From Terebella lapidaria (taxonomy: Eukaryota; Annelida; Polychaeta; Terebellida; Terebellidae): a DNA stretch of 64,000 bases. The stretch is taken from contig OX424570.1 in assembly GCA_949152475.1 (NCBI GenBank), forward strand, positions 18,100,694-18,164,693. Reading direction: 5' to 3'. The notes under the pieces were generated by a model. It was not told where the DNA came from. It ran no database searches and saw only the letters and a program-made list of their open reading frames with translations. The position numbers and the translations under genes were made by a program. Each line of letters starts with the position of its first letter. Position 1 is the stretch's first letter. Below are positions 22,690 to 35,100 of the stretch, piece by piece.

Positions 22690-25240
22690 GAAAGGTTACC
22701 GGACAATACATATTTTAGATATTAGTAGTTTGTCCCGTGACCTTGAAAATAAGGTCATTGGTCAATTCAAGGACATGATAATCTCCGGCATATGTCATTT
22801 CTAGTATGTCCACAACTGATTCTTAAGCTGTAAAATCAATAATAAGCGAGATATTAGCCATTATGTCCTGTGACCTTGAAAATGAGGTCAAAGGTCGAAT
22901 TCAAGGTCATAGCAATATGCAGCTTATATCATTCCCTATACAATCATAATTGATTCCTAAGCTCAAAAGTCGATAATAAGCGCGCTAATAGCCATTTTGA
23001 CCTGTGACCTTGAAAATTAGGTCAAAGGTGAAGCTCAAGGTTATGACAATGTTCAGAATATATCATTTTCTATATGTTCACAATTGATTGCTAAGGTGTA
23101 AAGTCGATAAAAAGCGAGATATTAGCCATTTCGTTCTCTGACCTTGAAAATGAGGTCAAAGGTCAAATCAAGGTCATAGCAATATTCAGCATATATCATT
23201 TCCTATATGTTCATAATTGATTCCTAAGCTGTAAAATCGAAATAAGCGAGATGTTAGCCATTTTGTCCTGCGACCTTGAAAATGAGGTCAAAGGTCAAGT
23301 TCAAGGTCATGACAATGTTCAAAATATATCATTTTCCATATGTTCACACTTGATTGCTAAAAGCCCAGTCCCACAGTTGCGAATGATTCCAGCGAATTAA
23401 TGCGAATCTGTGAGGCTGAAATCGCAAGCGAACGGTGTAATTTTTGTAGCTCAAAACAGAGCTAATGAGATGCATTACGATGATAAGCGCAAATGACTAA
23501 TAATCAGTGAGACATGACCACGAACATATGGCACACAATAAAGTCTAATACGAAACAGTAAGGTAATGATGGGGAATCAATACGTTGCACTAAGAAACGA
23601 AACGAACGTCATGAGAACTAGTGCGAACCAATAGGAAATGATACGAATCAATGGGAATCATTACGTCGGAGTACGATTGGCCACGATAGAATAAATATCG
23701 TAGAAATTTGTGGTACCCTGAAGATCAAACATGCCAAAAGCATCGAAAGGGAACATTCTGAAGGAAGACTCCGTCCTATCCGGCAAATACTCCACTCCCA
23801 ACATATGACTTAACTCTTCCTCTTCTGACAAGGTGTAAACTCTCAGTACGAACGAGAAGAGCCACAACCGTCATATCAGGAACATATACATATGTACACC
23901 TCTCAAACTGTATCAGCTACCCCAGATCCCTGTAATTAGGCTCCGGGCATATGATCGGGAAAATGTGTATGCCAATGGACGTACATTCAGGAAATAACAA
24001 TTTCACTGGCCACCCAATCGTAATATGTAGTATTTTATACATTTACTAGTTGCATATAGACATAATGAATCCGCCCTTGTCTGTAAAGCAACACGAACCA
24101 ATGCGAATTCGTGGCGATCTGATAGGAATGTAAAACGATGAGACACAAACGGGAAGGAATTGACACGAAGTTCAACGACAAACCGCGAATTAGAACGATT
24201 TTCAGGAACATTCAGTTCGCAGGACCAATACGAATTTTTTCAACAGTTAAAAAAATTCGTAGTGGTCTGCGATTGATCTGCGTTTCTGTGCGAATGATGC
24301 CGATGTGATACGAATGTGTCAACGAATTGATGAGACGCACTGAGAACCAATACGATGATGCGCTATGTGCTACGAATATTCGTTCGTATTAATTCGCAGC
24401 CCCGATTCGCGACAGTGGGACTGGGCTTTTAGCTGTAAAGTCGATAATAAGCGGGATATTAGCCATTTTGTCCTGTGACCCTGAAAATGAGGTCAGAGGT
24501 CAAATTCAAGGTCATGATAATATTCAGCATATATCATTTCCTATATGTCCACAATTGATCCCTTAGCTGTAAAATCGATAATAAGTGAGATATTAGCCAT
24601 TTTGTCCTGTGACCTTGAAAATGAGGTCAAAGGTCAAAATCAACATCATCAGAATATTTGGCATATATCATTTCCTATGTGTCCACAATCGATTCCTAAG
24701 CTGTAAAGTCGATAATAAGCGCGATATTAGACATTTTGTACTCTGACCTTGGAACTGAGGTCAAAGGTCAAATTCAAGGTCACAAGAATATTCAGCATAT
24801 ATCATTTCCTTTATGTCCACAATTGATCCCTAAGCTGTAAAGTCGATAACAAGCGAGATATTATCCATTTTGTGCTCTGACCTCGAAACTGAGGTCAGAG
24901 GTCAAATTCGAGGTCACGAGAATATTCAGCATATATCATTTCCTATATGTCCACAATTGTTCCCTAAGCTGTAAAATCGATAATAGGTGAGATATTAGCC
25001 ATTTTGTCCTGTGACCTTGAAAATAAGGTCAAAGGTCAAATTCAAGGTTATCAGAATATTCAGCATATATCATTTCCTATATGTCCACAATTGATTCCTA
25101 AGCTGTAGAGTCGATAATGAACGAGATATTAGTCATTTTGTGCTCTCACCTTGAAACCGAGGTCAGAGGTCAACTTCAAGGTCACAAATATATTCGGCAT
25201 ATATCATTTCCTATATGTCCACAATTGATTCCTAGTCTCT
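22690..25240. repeat. Second tandem array, split by a MITE
   Basis: The same units of about 135 bp run from 22690 to 23357 and resume at 24432, continuing to about 25240. The break falls inside a unit at the GATTGCTA word and is explained by the insertion at 23360-24429. Confidence 0.8.
23360..24429. mobile_element. 1.07 kb MITE-like DNA transposon inserted in the satellite
   Basis: Terminal inverted repeats AAAGCCCAGTCCCAC (left) and GTGGGACTGGGCTTT (right) are perfect over 15 bp. They are flanked by TA on both sides (GATTGC-TA and TA-GCTGTAAAG), and satellite sequence resumes exactly after them, so the insertion is later than the array. The interior is rich in GCGAAT and ACGAAT words near both ends. 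A 68-codon minus-strand frame at 23661-23867 has no recognised domain, so no transposase is assigned. A TA target duplication would fit a Tc1/mariner-like or related mover; the family is not certain. Confidence 0.8.
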
Positions 25241-26059
25241 AAATCTTAATATTAAGTGAGATATTAGGCTTAATGTGTCCCATTATAAAGCATAGGAGAA
25301 TTTAACATGGAAAAGTCCCATTTGGGCCGAGTTTGGGCCCAAAATGGCCAACTTCGATCGATTCAAGCGCAACGAAATTTAAAAATGTCACAGGGGTACA
25401 TATGGGGAGTGTTATGCATCAATGAGAAAAAAAGTTACTGAACAGATTTTGAGAAAACGACCATCAAAATCCAAAATTGGCCATTTTTAGACGAAAACGG
25501 CCGCTCTGACCTTGAAACCGAGGTCAGAGGTCAAATTCAAGGTCACGAGAATATTCAGCATATATCATTTCCTATATGTCCACAATTGATTCCTAGTCTC
25601 TAATCTCAATATTAAGTGAGATATTAGGCTTAATGTGTCCCATTATAAAGCATAGGAGAATTTAACATGGGAAAGTCCCATTTGGGCCGAGTTTGGGCCC
25701 AAAATGGCCCTTTTCGAGTGATTCAAGGGCAACGAAATTTATACATGTCACAGGGGTACATGGGAGGAGTGTCATGCATCGATAAGAAAAAAAGTTACTG
25801 AACAGATTTTGAGAAAACGACCGTCAAAGTCCAAAATTGGCCATTTTTCGACGAAAACGGCCGCCGTTTTGAAAAAAATGCGAAAATCAAAAAACTAAAA
25901 AAACCTTTCCTGGAAATATTTTTAGGTATTTTTGTGCAAAATTTCAGAAAGATTTGACCATATACTTTAAAGATAAAAATGTGAACGGACGGACGATGGA
26001 CGACGGACGCAACGCCATGCCAATAGGTTATCGGACCATAGGTCTGGTAACCTAAAAAC

Positions 26060-27960
26060 AACAACTGATATTTGCCAACTGTTACAACCCCTTCCAGTTG
26101 ATTCGGGTTGCCTGTGATATACATGTTTATCCAGTTGGAAAGTTTCCACTGTTCTATTGTTAAAGTGATTTTCGATTATTCCATTGTTACTCCAGCGTAG
26201 CGTCTATTGTTCATAACAAGCCATATAGACTGAAAACACATGAATATCTCTCATTATTATATGTTTGGTATCTGATGGTCAAATGAGTTGTAAACCGCCC
26301 ACATGATCCGATCATCCATTTTGCTAGGCAGATTTTGTTGTTCATCCTTGCACGCCTGTGTATATGACGAGGGGACATTGAACCCGGCCATGAGGCCGAT
26401 TTTTGGCGTTTCAAGTCCATCTGAATCCAGGTACCTATTTTTTTTTACAGGTATTAGAGTGAATTCACTGAATTATCATAGTTTTACACCATGTTTAGAA
26501 AGATTCAACAACTTCAAAAATATCGTAAAGTTTTAGCTCGCACGGATGACTTCCAAAAACATATCAAACTATAAAATTCACAATGTGTAACTTTTCATCA
26601 AATATAAGACATCCTCAGATTTCAGTCACCGGAGTTGAAACTCTTGCAATAATTCGTTTCAATACAAGTGTCTTCGATAGGGGTAAAAATGACCATGAAA
26701 GTGGCACAGGATGTTTCAAACTGTGTAATGTTCGTTATCTGAGATCCAGCACATCACTGGGTGAATGGTGTATGGTGATATATTTAGGTAATGTAGAGAC
26801 CAATACATTTGCCTCTGCATTGTGTTTCTGTCCGATAAAACACTATGATTCGGATTCCATTTTGATTTAAGAAGTGGAAATGGCAATACATAATTTAACA
26901 CTTGTATATGTTGGTCTTGAAGAATATTGGTCAGCGCGATATCCGTCTTGTGTGCCCATGAAAACGTGCAAAATCCACCAGAAACCGGTTGTCAGTCACC
27001 ATGTCATATTACGTGCTTCACAGTTTTGCCAAGGCTTGCGATGGTGCTGTTTTATTTAATGTACATGTGTTGATGTTAATAGGAACTGTTACAGTACTCT
27101 TTAATGCGTATACGTAATTCCTAACGTAGTTTCATACGTTGAAATGAAATTAGGGGTTTCGAGGTTAATATTTTAATTGCACAGAATGGTCAATCGAACA
27201 TGATTGGTTTCTTTTGTGTTCGATCGGTCTCCCCGCTGATATACATGCATGTGACAACAAAGGTTGGTTTTTGATAGCGTTTGTCTTATAGTCATTGTTA
27301 TCAAGACACATGATATGCATAAATCCAGGATAAATTCTGGGGGAAACAGATTCATATGGTACTCGTCATATTATTCAAATTGATATCTGGTACCAAGCAT
27401 CCTCGTGGAATGGACTACAATTGAAATTTGAATCAATGTAGTATCCACATTGCACTCAATTTCCAATGACTATTGTATAGAACTCTAGTTGTTTACGTGT
27501 AAATCAGTGTCAAGTGAGGGCAAGTTGATGGTATACGTGCACGATAGAACGCGCGTACCACGAATCAACTGGCGTGGACGCCCCAGAGTTCAAGTTAACA
27601 AAATAATAGAAAGCCCTTCGTGCACTTTCGACATGGCGTTGAATTTAATTCCAATAGGTATTGTTCTTGACTGCAGCCTGTTTTGCGTCTGTTCAAAATG
27701 TGCAGTTGAATGCTTCACGTGGGCGATTTGGCATATGGGACATGGAAAACGGGAGCGGTGTCCTCTACTGCTCTAGAGTTCATTTTGATGATGAAAATTG
27801 ATTAAATTGTTGAATACTACCAAGTTGGATTGACATCAAAAAGTTCTGAAATCCGGTGGCCTCATTGCAATGGTATGTTGTTCAAAAACACCCTGGTGGG
27901 TGTATTATTTTGCCAACAATAGCTGATTCTATCTACACATAGTACTATGTAAACATGTAC
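26060..27960. other. Intergenic; no gene recognised
   Basis: Short frames (for example 26583-26870 and 27489-27776, plus) have no recognised domain or splice-linked partners. No repeat structure was seen by eye. Confidence 0.4.
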
Positions 27961-27969
27961 CACTGAATG

Positions 27970-28206
27970 AGCTTCATTTCCCTACGGATTGAATTGATTA
28001 ACACTGAAGCGAATGATGAGTGGTTTGTTTTGATGGCACTGTCAATATGTTCCACATGCACTTTGACAAAATTTGTCGAGATTTACTTATTTCCCTACGG
28101 ATTGAATTGATTAACAGTGAAGTGAATGATGAGTGGTTTGTTTTGATGGCACTGTTAATATGTTGTACATGTATGCACTTTTAACAAAAAATTGTCGAGA
28201 TTTACT
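27970..28206. repeat. Tandem duplication of about 118 bp
   Basis: Two adjacent copies each begin TTTCCCTACGGATTGAATTG, pass through ATGAGTGGTTTGTTTTGATG and end with TTGTCGAGATTTACT. They differ by a few substitutions and a short insertion (GTATG) in the second. Confidence 0.8.
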
Positions 28207-28904
28207 TTCAATGTTTATTGCGTAGTTTCCAATCATTGCAATCATATGCTTTGTGGTTCCACAACGTGATTTTTTAAAATTCTCAACGGATTTTCATAAA
28301 TCCACAGGAGAAGACAATGGAAGAGATGGTACCCGAGCAATTATTTTACAGTTTTGATCGTGACTACTGCACTCAAAAAATATGTGACGAACATATCCGT
28401 ACAATATCATAGCACCATGCCATTGGCATCATATAATATTGCATGACATATTTTGACTTGTAAGTCACATGCCGTTACGGAATGTTTTGGTGTCAGACAC
28501 ACAACACATGCACACCTTGTGCATTGTCTGCGTAATTTGAGGTCTAAACAGAGTTCTACATACTCATATTGAACAAAAAGTGTATTTTTGTCGACAGAAT
28601 CACACCATGACTAACCAGGCCTATTCGACACTTTTCTTTCAGAATGTACCGTCAATATGAAGAGCATGTGTGTCTAATTCTGCTCGACGGAAGTCAGACA
28701 CACTTCTAAACTTCAATCGGTTATTGTGATACTGTTGGTGGAAAGCCTCATGCATAACATGTTTTTTTTCCCTGAGACACAATATATTATAATTCAACTA
28801 TTTGATTGTAGTTTAAAAAAATCAAGAATGGACTGCAGGTAGCAAACCAAACACTGTAGTGAGCCGCTCTCCCATTCATTTATGAATCAGCAAGACTACG
28901 CAGC

Positions 28905-29088
28905 CCTCCTTCCCGAGACTTCTTCAATAAGTCCCCTCCTTCCCGAGACTTCTTCAATAAGTCCCCTCCTTCCCGAGACTTCTTCAATAAGTCCCCTACT
29001 TCCCGAGACTTCTTCAATAAGTCCCCTACTTCTCGAGACTTCTTCAATAAGTCCCCTCCTTCCCGAGACTTCTTCAATAAGTCCCGTG
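28905..29088. repeat. 30-bp minisatellite, six copies
   Basis: A 30-bp unit (CTTCCCGAGACTTCTTCAAT within each copy) is repeated six times with only two or three substitutions. Because 30 is divisible by 3, several frames on both strands stay open across it, reading LLPETSSISP on plus and, on minus, KKSREGGDLL or GLIEEVSGRR. I regard the open frames as a by-product of the repeat. Confidence 0.85.
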
Positions 29089-29312
29089 GACGATGAGTCG
29101 AGACTTGGTTCTGTAAATAGTGTCAAAGGAATTGTACAAATTGATGATTATAGATGTCACTTTCACACGCGTCAGCGAACAACGCGTCTTATCTTCAGTG
29201 TTACAAACAGCTGCTGTTGGAATGTACGTTTCGTTCTATGACCATATAATAGTAAGTGCATATACGACTTGACTTTCTGCGAGAGGAATACAATATAGCG
29301 AATGTTGTGCAC

Positions 29313-30388
29313 TGCAGCTAACCGCCGAACGTTATCTGACCCAATTCTATTGTGTTGGAGTCAGGTCATGTTCATGTTAACGTTCTATTGCACCAGATAT
29401 GAAGATATACGGTAACAACGTATATTTTTCCTCATCATATTGTTGGACTTGTGCATCGAGTACATGTGGATTCCATGTCCCGAATACCCTAGAATTGTAT
29501 GTAATGCTCTGAGTCTAAATTTTATAGCACATGATTGAGAAAAGTGTCATGTAATGTTGACACTTTGCTAATTTCCACGAACATCGTTCACTATTCAATG
29601 TATTTTTGTACCTAATTTTAGTCATAAAACAATATTGCGAAATGTCATATGTAACATTGAATGCACATATTGGATAGTATGTGAAAACAGGGCATGAATA
29701 GATGTAATACACGAGTGATAATTGTTTTGTTTTTGAAATGACATTCTGCTACCGTGGTTAACGTGTGTGGATCGAATTATAGTCAGGATTTAATATATGT
29801 GAGTGCTGTTCAATTTCGTTCGTCCTATACAATGTACGGAACAATGAACCTAAAAACTCGAGAATCTCAACCTCATAAATGTTGCTTCCATATGGCGAGA
29901 GTAGAAATCCATAATTACATTTCAAGCATCAACAGAACGTTTACCCGAGCCTCAGAACGTTAGCATATCACGGATTTATTGAGAACACAAAATATCGGAC
30001 AGATTCAACAATGTATTATATATAAACTTCAAAGTGAACAACCTTTGTACATGTATGCTAATTTTCTCTCAAAAATACTAATTTTTCATGCTCCAAATTG
30101 AGGGAAGTTTACATCCATCCTGGACTTTAGTGTTACATCGTCGCAGTGCAAGACACTTTTCATCCAAACTGTTAGTCTCAGTGTAGCAATCTCAATGCAC
30201 AACTTTACATAACATCATCGGACATGGAATCAAATAGATTATAGAAGTGTACTTACTTGGAAATTGTTATTTTTCACCTGTTTACACCATGTGTCGGACT
30301 TTTGAAGACAACAGAACGTTAACATAAACATGACCTGACCCCAACACAAAAGAATTGGGTCAGATAACGTTCGGCGGCTAGCTGCAGG
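29313..30388. repeat. Large inverted repeat, about 80-bp arms, about 920-bp spacer
   Basis: The left arm 29313-29391 (GCCGAACGTTATCTGACCCA near its start) and right arm 30311-30388 are reverse complements with few mismatches. Weaker facing similarity continues outward, as GAGACTTGGTTCT at 29099 faces AGAACCAAGTCTC at 30522. This fits a decayed DNA transposon or a palindromic duplication. No transposase frame is visible inside. Confidence 0.65.
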
Positions 30389-30570
30389 GTGTTTACTAGC
30401 ATTACTAGTTGTTGTTCGCAGTAAAGGATAATCCTGCCATAGGGCTTGTTTTGAGTGTACCTTGTCTTTTGAGGAATAAATCACATTTGAAAATGACAAT
30501 TATCAGACATTATTTTATTCAAGAACCAAGTCTCGGTTGGTGCAGTTCGTCCTTAAGTTCTTCTTATAAT

Positions 30571-30835
30571 GGAAGTATCAATCTATTACCACCAATACAG
30601 CCAAATTCTGATGATTCCAATAACAAACGTAAAAAACAACATTTTGCAATAGAAACAAAGCCCAACCAAATACTTTATCAGAAGACACATTGGCGTCATC
30701 AGGGGGGGGGGGGCAGACAGTGTGGTTAATGTAGTTGTTTCTACTGTACACCTGATGGAATTAGTATACAACTGCCCAACAACCTATGAAAATAATTTAG
30801 AAATCCGAAACTAACCCCATGGAATATATAAATAT
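30571..30835 (+). repeat. Interspersed repeat family R1, copy 4
   Basis: It carries the R1 block order followed by GATGGAATTAGTATACAACT and a CCCAACAACCTATGAAAATA tail. It includes a run of 12 or more G near 30702 where other copies have GGGG. The tail is shared with the copy at 31083, so the full unit is at least 260 bp. Confidence 0.65.
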
Positions 30836-31082
30836 GTTACAGCGACATACATTACAAATTTCATTGTAAACTTTCGTCAATGTGCTGAAATAAATTGAAA
30901 TGAAGTGTCAGTCAGCTGTCAGTTTTTCAGGGAAAAGTGTGACCCTCATCATGGTCGATCTACTGACGCTGTTGCATTCGCTAGACTTGTACATGTACCT
31001 ATACCTGATTTCGAATGTTTTTAGCGTTTACCGAGTATATAACATACCTGTACATGTGTGTGCATGACGAACATGTGTATGC

Positions 31083-31340
31083 ATGTAAGTATCAATCTAT
31101 TACCACCAATATAGCCAAATTTTGATGATTCCAATAACAAACGTGAAATACATTTTGCAATAGAAACAAAGCCCGACCAAGCAGTTTATCAGAGGAACAC
31201 TGGCGTCATCAGGGGCAGATAGTGTGTTAAATTTAGTTGTCTCTACTGCACAGTGTACACCTGATGGAATTAGTATACAACTGCCCAACAACCTATGAAA
31301 ATACTTTTAAAATCCGAAACAAACCCCATGGCATATGACA
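31083..31340 (+). repeat. Interspersed repeat family R1, copy 5
   Basis: It is very similar to the copy 500 bp upstream, including the AACTGCCCAACAACCTATG tail and the phrase CCGAAACAAACCCCATGGCAT that follows. The pair may be a segmental duplication rather than two insertions. Confidence 0.65.
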
Positions 31341-31923
31341 AGTACATAAGTACCTAATCACAAGCCAAAAGGCTACTCGGGGAAAGATTGAATGTCCACC
31401 AGCAGTGACACCGGCTAAGTGGTATGTCCTATAACATGCCTGTTAATATGTAGTTAACATGTAAAACATGTGTATGCATGTCGACATGCCTGTTAATGTG
31501 TCGAGCAGTTTATCAAGTTACGAACACTTGGAATACCAATGTCGTTGTTGTCGGCATTCAGCGCTTGTATGGAAGGGTGTGCAACGAAAAATTCTGCAGA
31601 GTATTCGATGTCAAAAGCGACAATGATACAAAAAAATCATCTCTCATCTTTTAAATATCTATATACTTGCCTCCTTGATTACATCTTATTGCATTTAGTT
31701 TGATATTCTATTCATTCAACGTTACCATGATTCATAGCCATTGAGTTGAAGAACCAATGAATGTTTATTTTGCTTATTCACTCGTGTCTGTTTATTCGCT
31801 CGTGCCTGTTCCAGTAACAAGAATTAAGAACAACTATATCACTCACGATGGCTACAGTTAATCTAATTCACTCAGCCACATGTAAATTTGTCCTGAAATG
31901 AACACGGTACCAAAACATTAGAT

Positions 31924-31944
31924 CACGTGTCAAACGCTCACGTG
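31924..31944. promoter_or_regulatory. Paired CACGTG E-boxes upstream of copy 2
   Basis: CACGTG occurs at 31924-31929 and 31939-31944, about 170-190 bp before the TATA box. Copy 1 has one CACGTG in the equivalent region. A nearby repeat of about 47 bp (31990-32085) carries TGATAAACA and CCAATGG/CCATTGG words twice each. Confidence 0.45.
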
Positions 31945-32115
31945 ATTTCCACCCACAAGCCCCTGCGACGCTCATCCCCCATATCTCACATTTCATCCAT
32001 TGGGCATTGCTTCAATGATAAACATCAATGGATCGACATTGCATCCAATGGACACTGTCCCAGTGATAAACACTGATGGGTGGAGATTAGACAGATGTCA
32101 CTCATCTTGGCTTGT

Positions 32116-32123
32116 TATATAAA
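32116..32123 (+). promoter_or_regulatory. TATA box of copy 2
   Basis: TATATAAA lies about 60 bp upstream of the ATG at 32185, matching the arrangement in copy 1. Confidence 0.7.
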
Positions 32124-32184
32124 CACCGACCAAACTACCACTGATCAGCATCTACCCCAGGGGGCGAACTTTGACAGCAGCAAC

Positions 32185-35100
32185 ATGGAAGCCAAGCTGA
32201 TTTTGCTGTTTGCATTTGCCGTGCAGTTGGCAGGTATGTACATTGCTTTGCCTCTGCTTGTTCGTCATATAATATGATAGGGAAAACTGACAAAAATGTG
32301 ACAATTGCGACATGGTATGTTATATTTCGCATTTCATCTCTGACAGTATGTGAGGAAAACCCACCAATCATCTTCAAGCTTGTGACAGACTATGAAGCTA
32401 TTTGGGACGACAGTGGGAGTGGTGCCGACGATGACGTATCCTATTGGTCAGTTATTTCATGAATATTCATTTTTAGTGGGAAGTCGCAAAATTGTCCTAA
32501 ACTTATTGCACGATTTTTTCCTCACAAAAACTGTTATTGTTGGGCGACTTTGTACTGAATTATACTAAATCTTGTATGGGAATAACCATAATATTTCGAC
32601 CTTACCTGTCTCTGATGATTGCAAGTTACCAGTTGTCAGGCATTTCACTCGGTTAATTTTAGTTGTATATTTACTTTGGTAAATATAATTCTGTTCGAAT
32701 TCCACTCCACAGATCCATTATATCACCACACGAGGATCATACATACATGTACAAAACACCCACAAATTCAACAAGTCTTTTTTCAATCTAGTATACGATA
32801 TACCGTTCTAGCATGTTATTGGATGCATATAGTATCAAGGATAACGCGGACATAAAACACACAAGCAAATGTTTCTATTGGCGTACACCCGCTAATGCAA
32901 AGAGACTTGAATGAGTTCTGCTCTGATAGAAATCTGACATGAAACACAAAAAATAGAACCAAATAGAACCAAACATTTATTCTATATCCACTTTGGCGTC
33001 ATCGGAGCAAATAGTGTGTATGCATGGGTGTTCTTCCTGACAACAACCAATTCACGAAGTATATTATGAGCATTTATGAAAAAAAACAAAGTCAAATATA
33101 AAAGTGCCTGATCATCAGCCAAATGGCTACAGAGCTGATGTCATCTTCAATAGGGAATATATTGATTTATTATCCTTCTATCCTTTATTAATACTTCATC
33201 ATATATTAACATAATCATCGGAACCAGAGATCATGTGAATTAACGTTTGCAGGAGGCCTCGTGATTTCGCATATGACTATTTCGCACTCGGCGATGTTGC
33301 GACAAAATCTCACGGCAAACCTCAAGTTTCCGCCATGATGGTCAAAGACTCAGGCAGAGTCGTTGTAGTTCCTGGAGGCAGTGCTGGAAAAAAGGCACTG
33401 GCTGCTCCACAAAGTTTCCAGGAGATTTGGAGAGATAAAGGAAGTGGAGCCGATGAAGATGTTAAGATCTTGCGCATGGTTCCTCCTCATGGCTACACTT
33501 GCATTGGCAATGTGGTCGTCAATGGCTGGGGCACTCAGCCCAACGCGGACAAGTACAGGTACGTAAGTTGTAACCCTGATAGATGCTACGGTGGCATATA
33601 CCTGGCATGCTCAATCCTGAACCATTGAAATTATTTGTGCCATAGCTGGAATGTAGGTTATGAACCAGTGATTTTGAATATGAAGCCATATATTAGCCAC
33701 CGTACGTATCAACATTGATGCTCTTGGCAGACCATCATCCACGTGTCATACGTCAAAAATCGCTTGTATAATCATGCGTCAAAAATCACTAATATCCAAT
33801 CGTCCCCCTCGAACACCCCGTCCACCACCCAACTGCAGATGTGTGAACACTAATTACATCACCAATGCTCAGCTCGAGCTGATATGGGACGATGATGGTT
33901 CTGGTGCTGATGCTGACGTCAGTAACTGGCGAGTGGTGCCAGGTAGCAACTACAACACCCAGGAGACGGGCTGCTTCCTGTCGCGTAACTCCCACAGTAA
34001 ACCGACAGAGACGCCACATTTGCTCCACAGCAAATACGCCAAGAGTCACCTCATGGTTCCTGATGAGATTGGAGACAAAGATCTCAAATTGAAACTTTTC
34101 AAGGTCAGTAGATCTATGTTGATATGTTTTCTCTCTTCTTTTTCAATTGACTGTGCTCATGGATGATTTAATCTCAATGATTTGCATGCTCGTATGTAGA
34201 AGGTGATTTTACAGCAAAGGGTATTACTAATCAGTGAACCGTCTGACGTTCAGTATTACCTTTTATTGGTGTCGTTCAATTCTCGCCACTCAGACCCGTG
34301 ACTTTGACCGGATCTGGTGGGATAAGGGAAGCGGTGCCGATGATGACTTTGCCTGTTGGCGTGCAAAGGGTTCGGGCAGCACCTACTCTCTTGGAGACGT
34401 CCCTACAAATGGCTGGGGAAAACCCAGTGCCGGACTCGTAGCTAAGGCCATGGAATCCGGTGCCCTGCTTGCCCCATACGACTACCGACTGGTTTGGAAT
34501 GACAGGGGTTCTGGCGCAGACCAGGATGGCTCATTCTGGACACCACTGTGCTATGCCGGTTATGTGCCTGTTGGACAAGTTTGCAATGGAAACCATGGGA
34601 AACCAAGTAAGACCCATATCACACGCTCCAACTCATTGAACTTGCTTGCTCGCGTGGACACAAGACTAATCATAATGTGCTTTCAGGTCTGAATGATGTA
34701 CGCTGTGTGAAGTCTGACATCACGGTGAATGGATATTGGTCCAAAGTCTGGGATGACTCCGGAAGTGGGGCACGTGATGATGTACAGGTCGCCAAGGCCA
34801 TGGCTTACTGGGGGAATCAAGGAGTCGACGCGATGGGCAGTGTGAAATGGCATGGCAACCCAAACTTCAACGCTAAAGTATTAGTTGGTACGTTTTGCGA
34901 ATATTGTGCGGCTTGACATCATTGTGATACGTTTTTTCCGTCTTTCAATGCTATGACGTATGATTCATCTTCCAACATGAATATATTTGTATCAACAGGT
35001 GACAAAACAACAGTTGTTGATGGCAAACCCGTGAGGAAATACACGATGACAAATGTTCACTACAACTTGGATGACCGCAAAACCATCAACGATGAACTGA

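Larger units (their letters stand above)
19882..26053. mobile_element. Satellite-bearing element bounded by AGGTTACC(G/A)GAC inverted ends
   Basis: The left end AGGTTACCGGAC (19882-19893) and right end GTCTGGTAACCT (26042-26053) are inverted 12-mers with one mismatch. Between them lie tandem units of about 134-137 bp (roughly 25 or more copies), each with TGACCTTGAAAATGAGGTCA, then AAGGTCA and TTCAAGGTCA, followed by an AT-rich spacer with CATATATCATTTCC and a CACAATTGATTCC block. Longer variant units carrying TTTGGGCCCAAAATGGCC occur at about 22020-22680 and 25230-25870. The left-end phrase recurs at about 22669-22740, so the whole is at least two similar blocks joined. The right tail contains GGACGGACGATGGACGACGG. 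There is no coding sequence. Confidence 0.7.

Noticed and set aside
28905..29088. Possible CRISPR-like array
   Set aside because: Repeats are directly adjacent with no spacers, and the genome is animal.
28880..29241. Open frames of up to 119 codons on both strands
   Set aside because: They are produced by a 30-bp tandem repeat (multiple of three) and do not extend into a recognisable protein.
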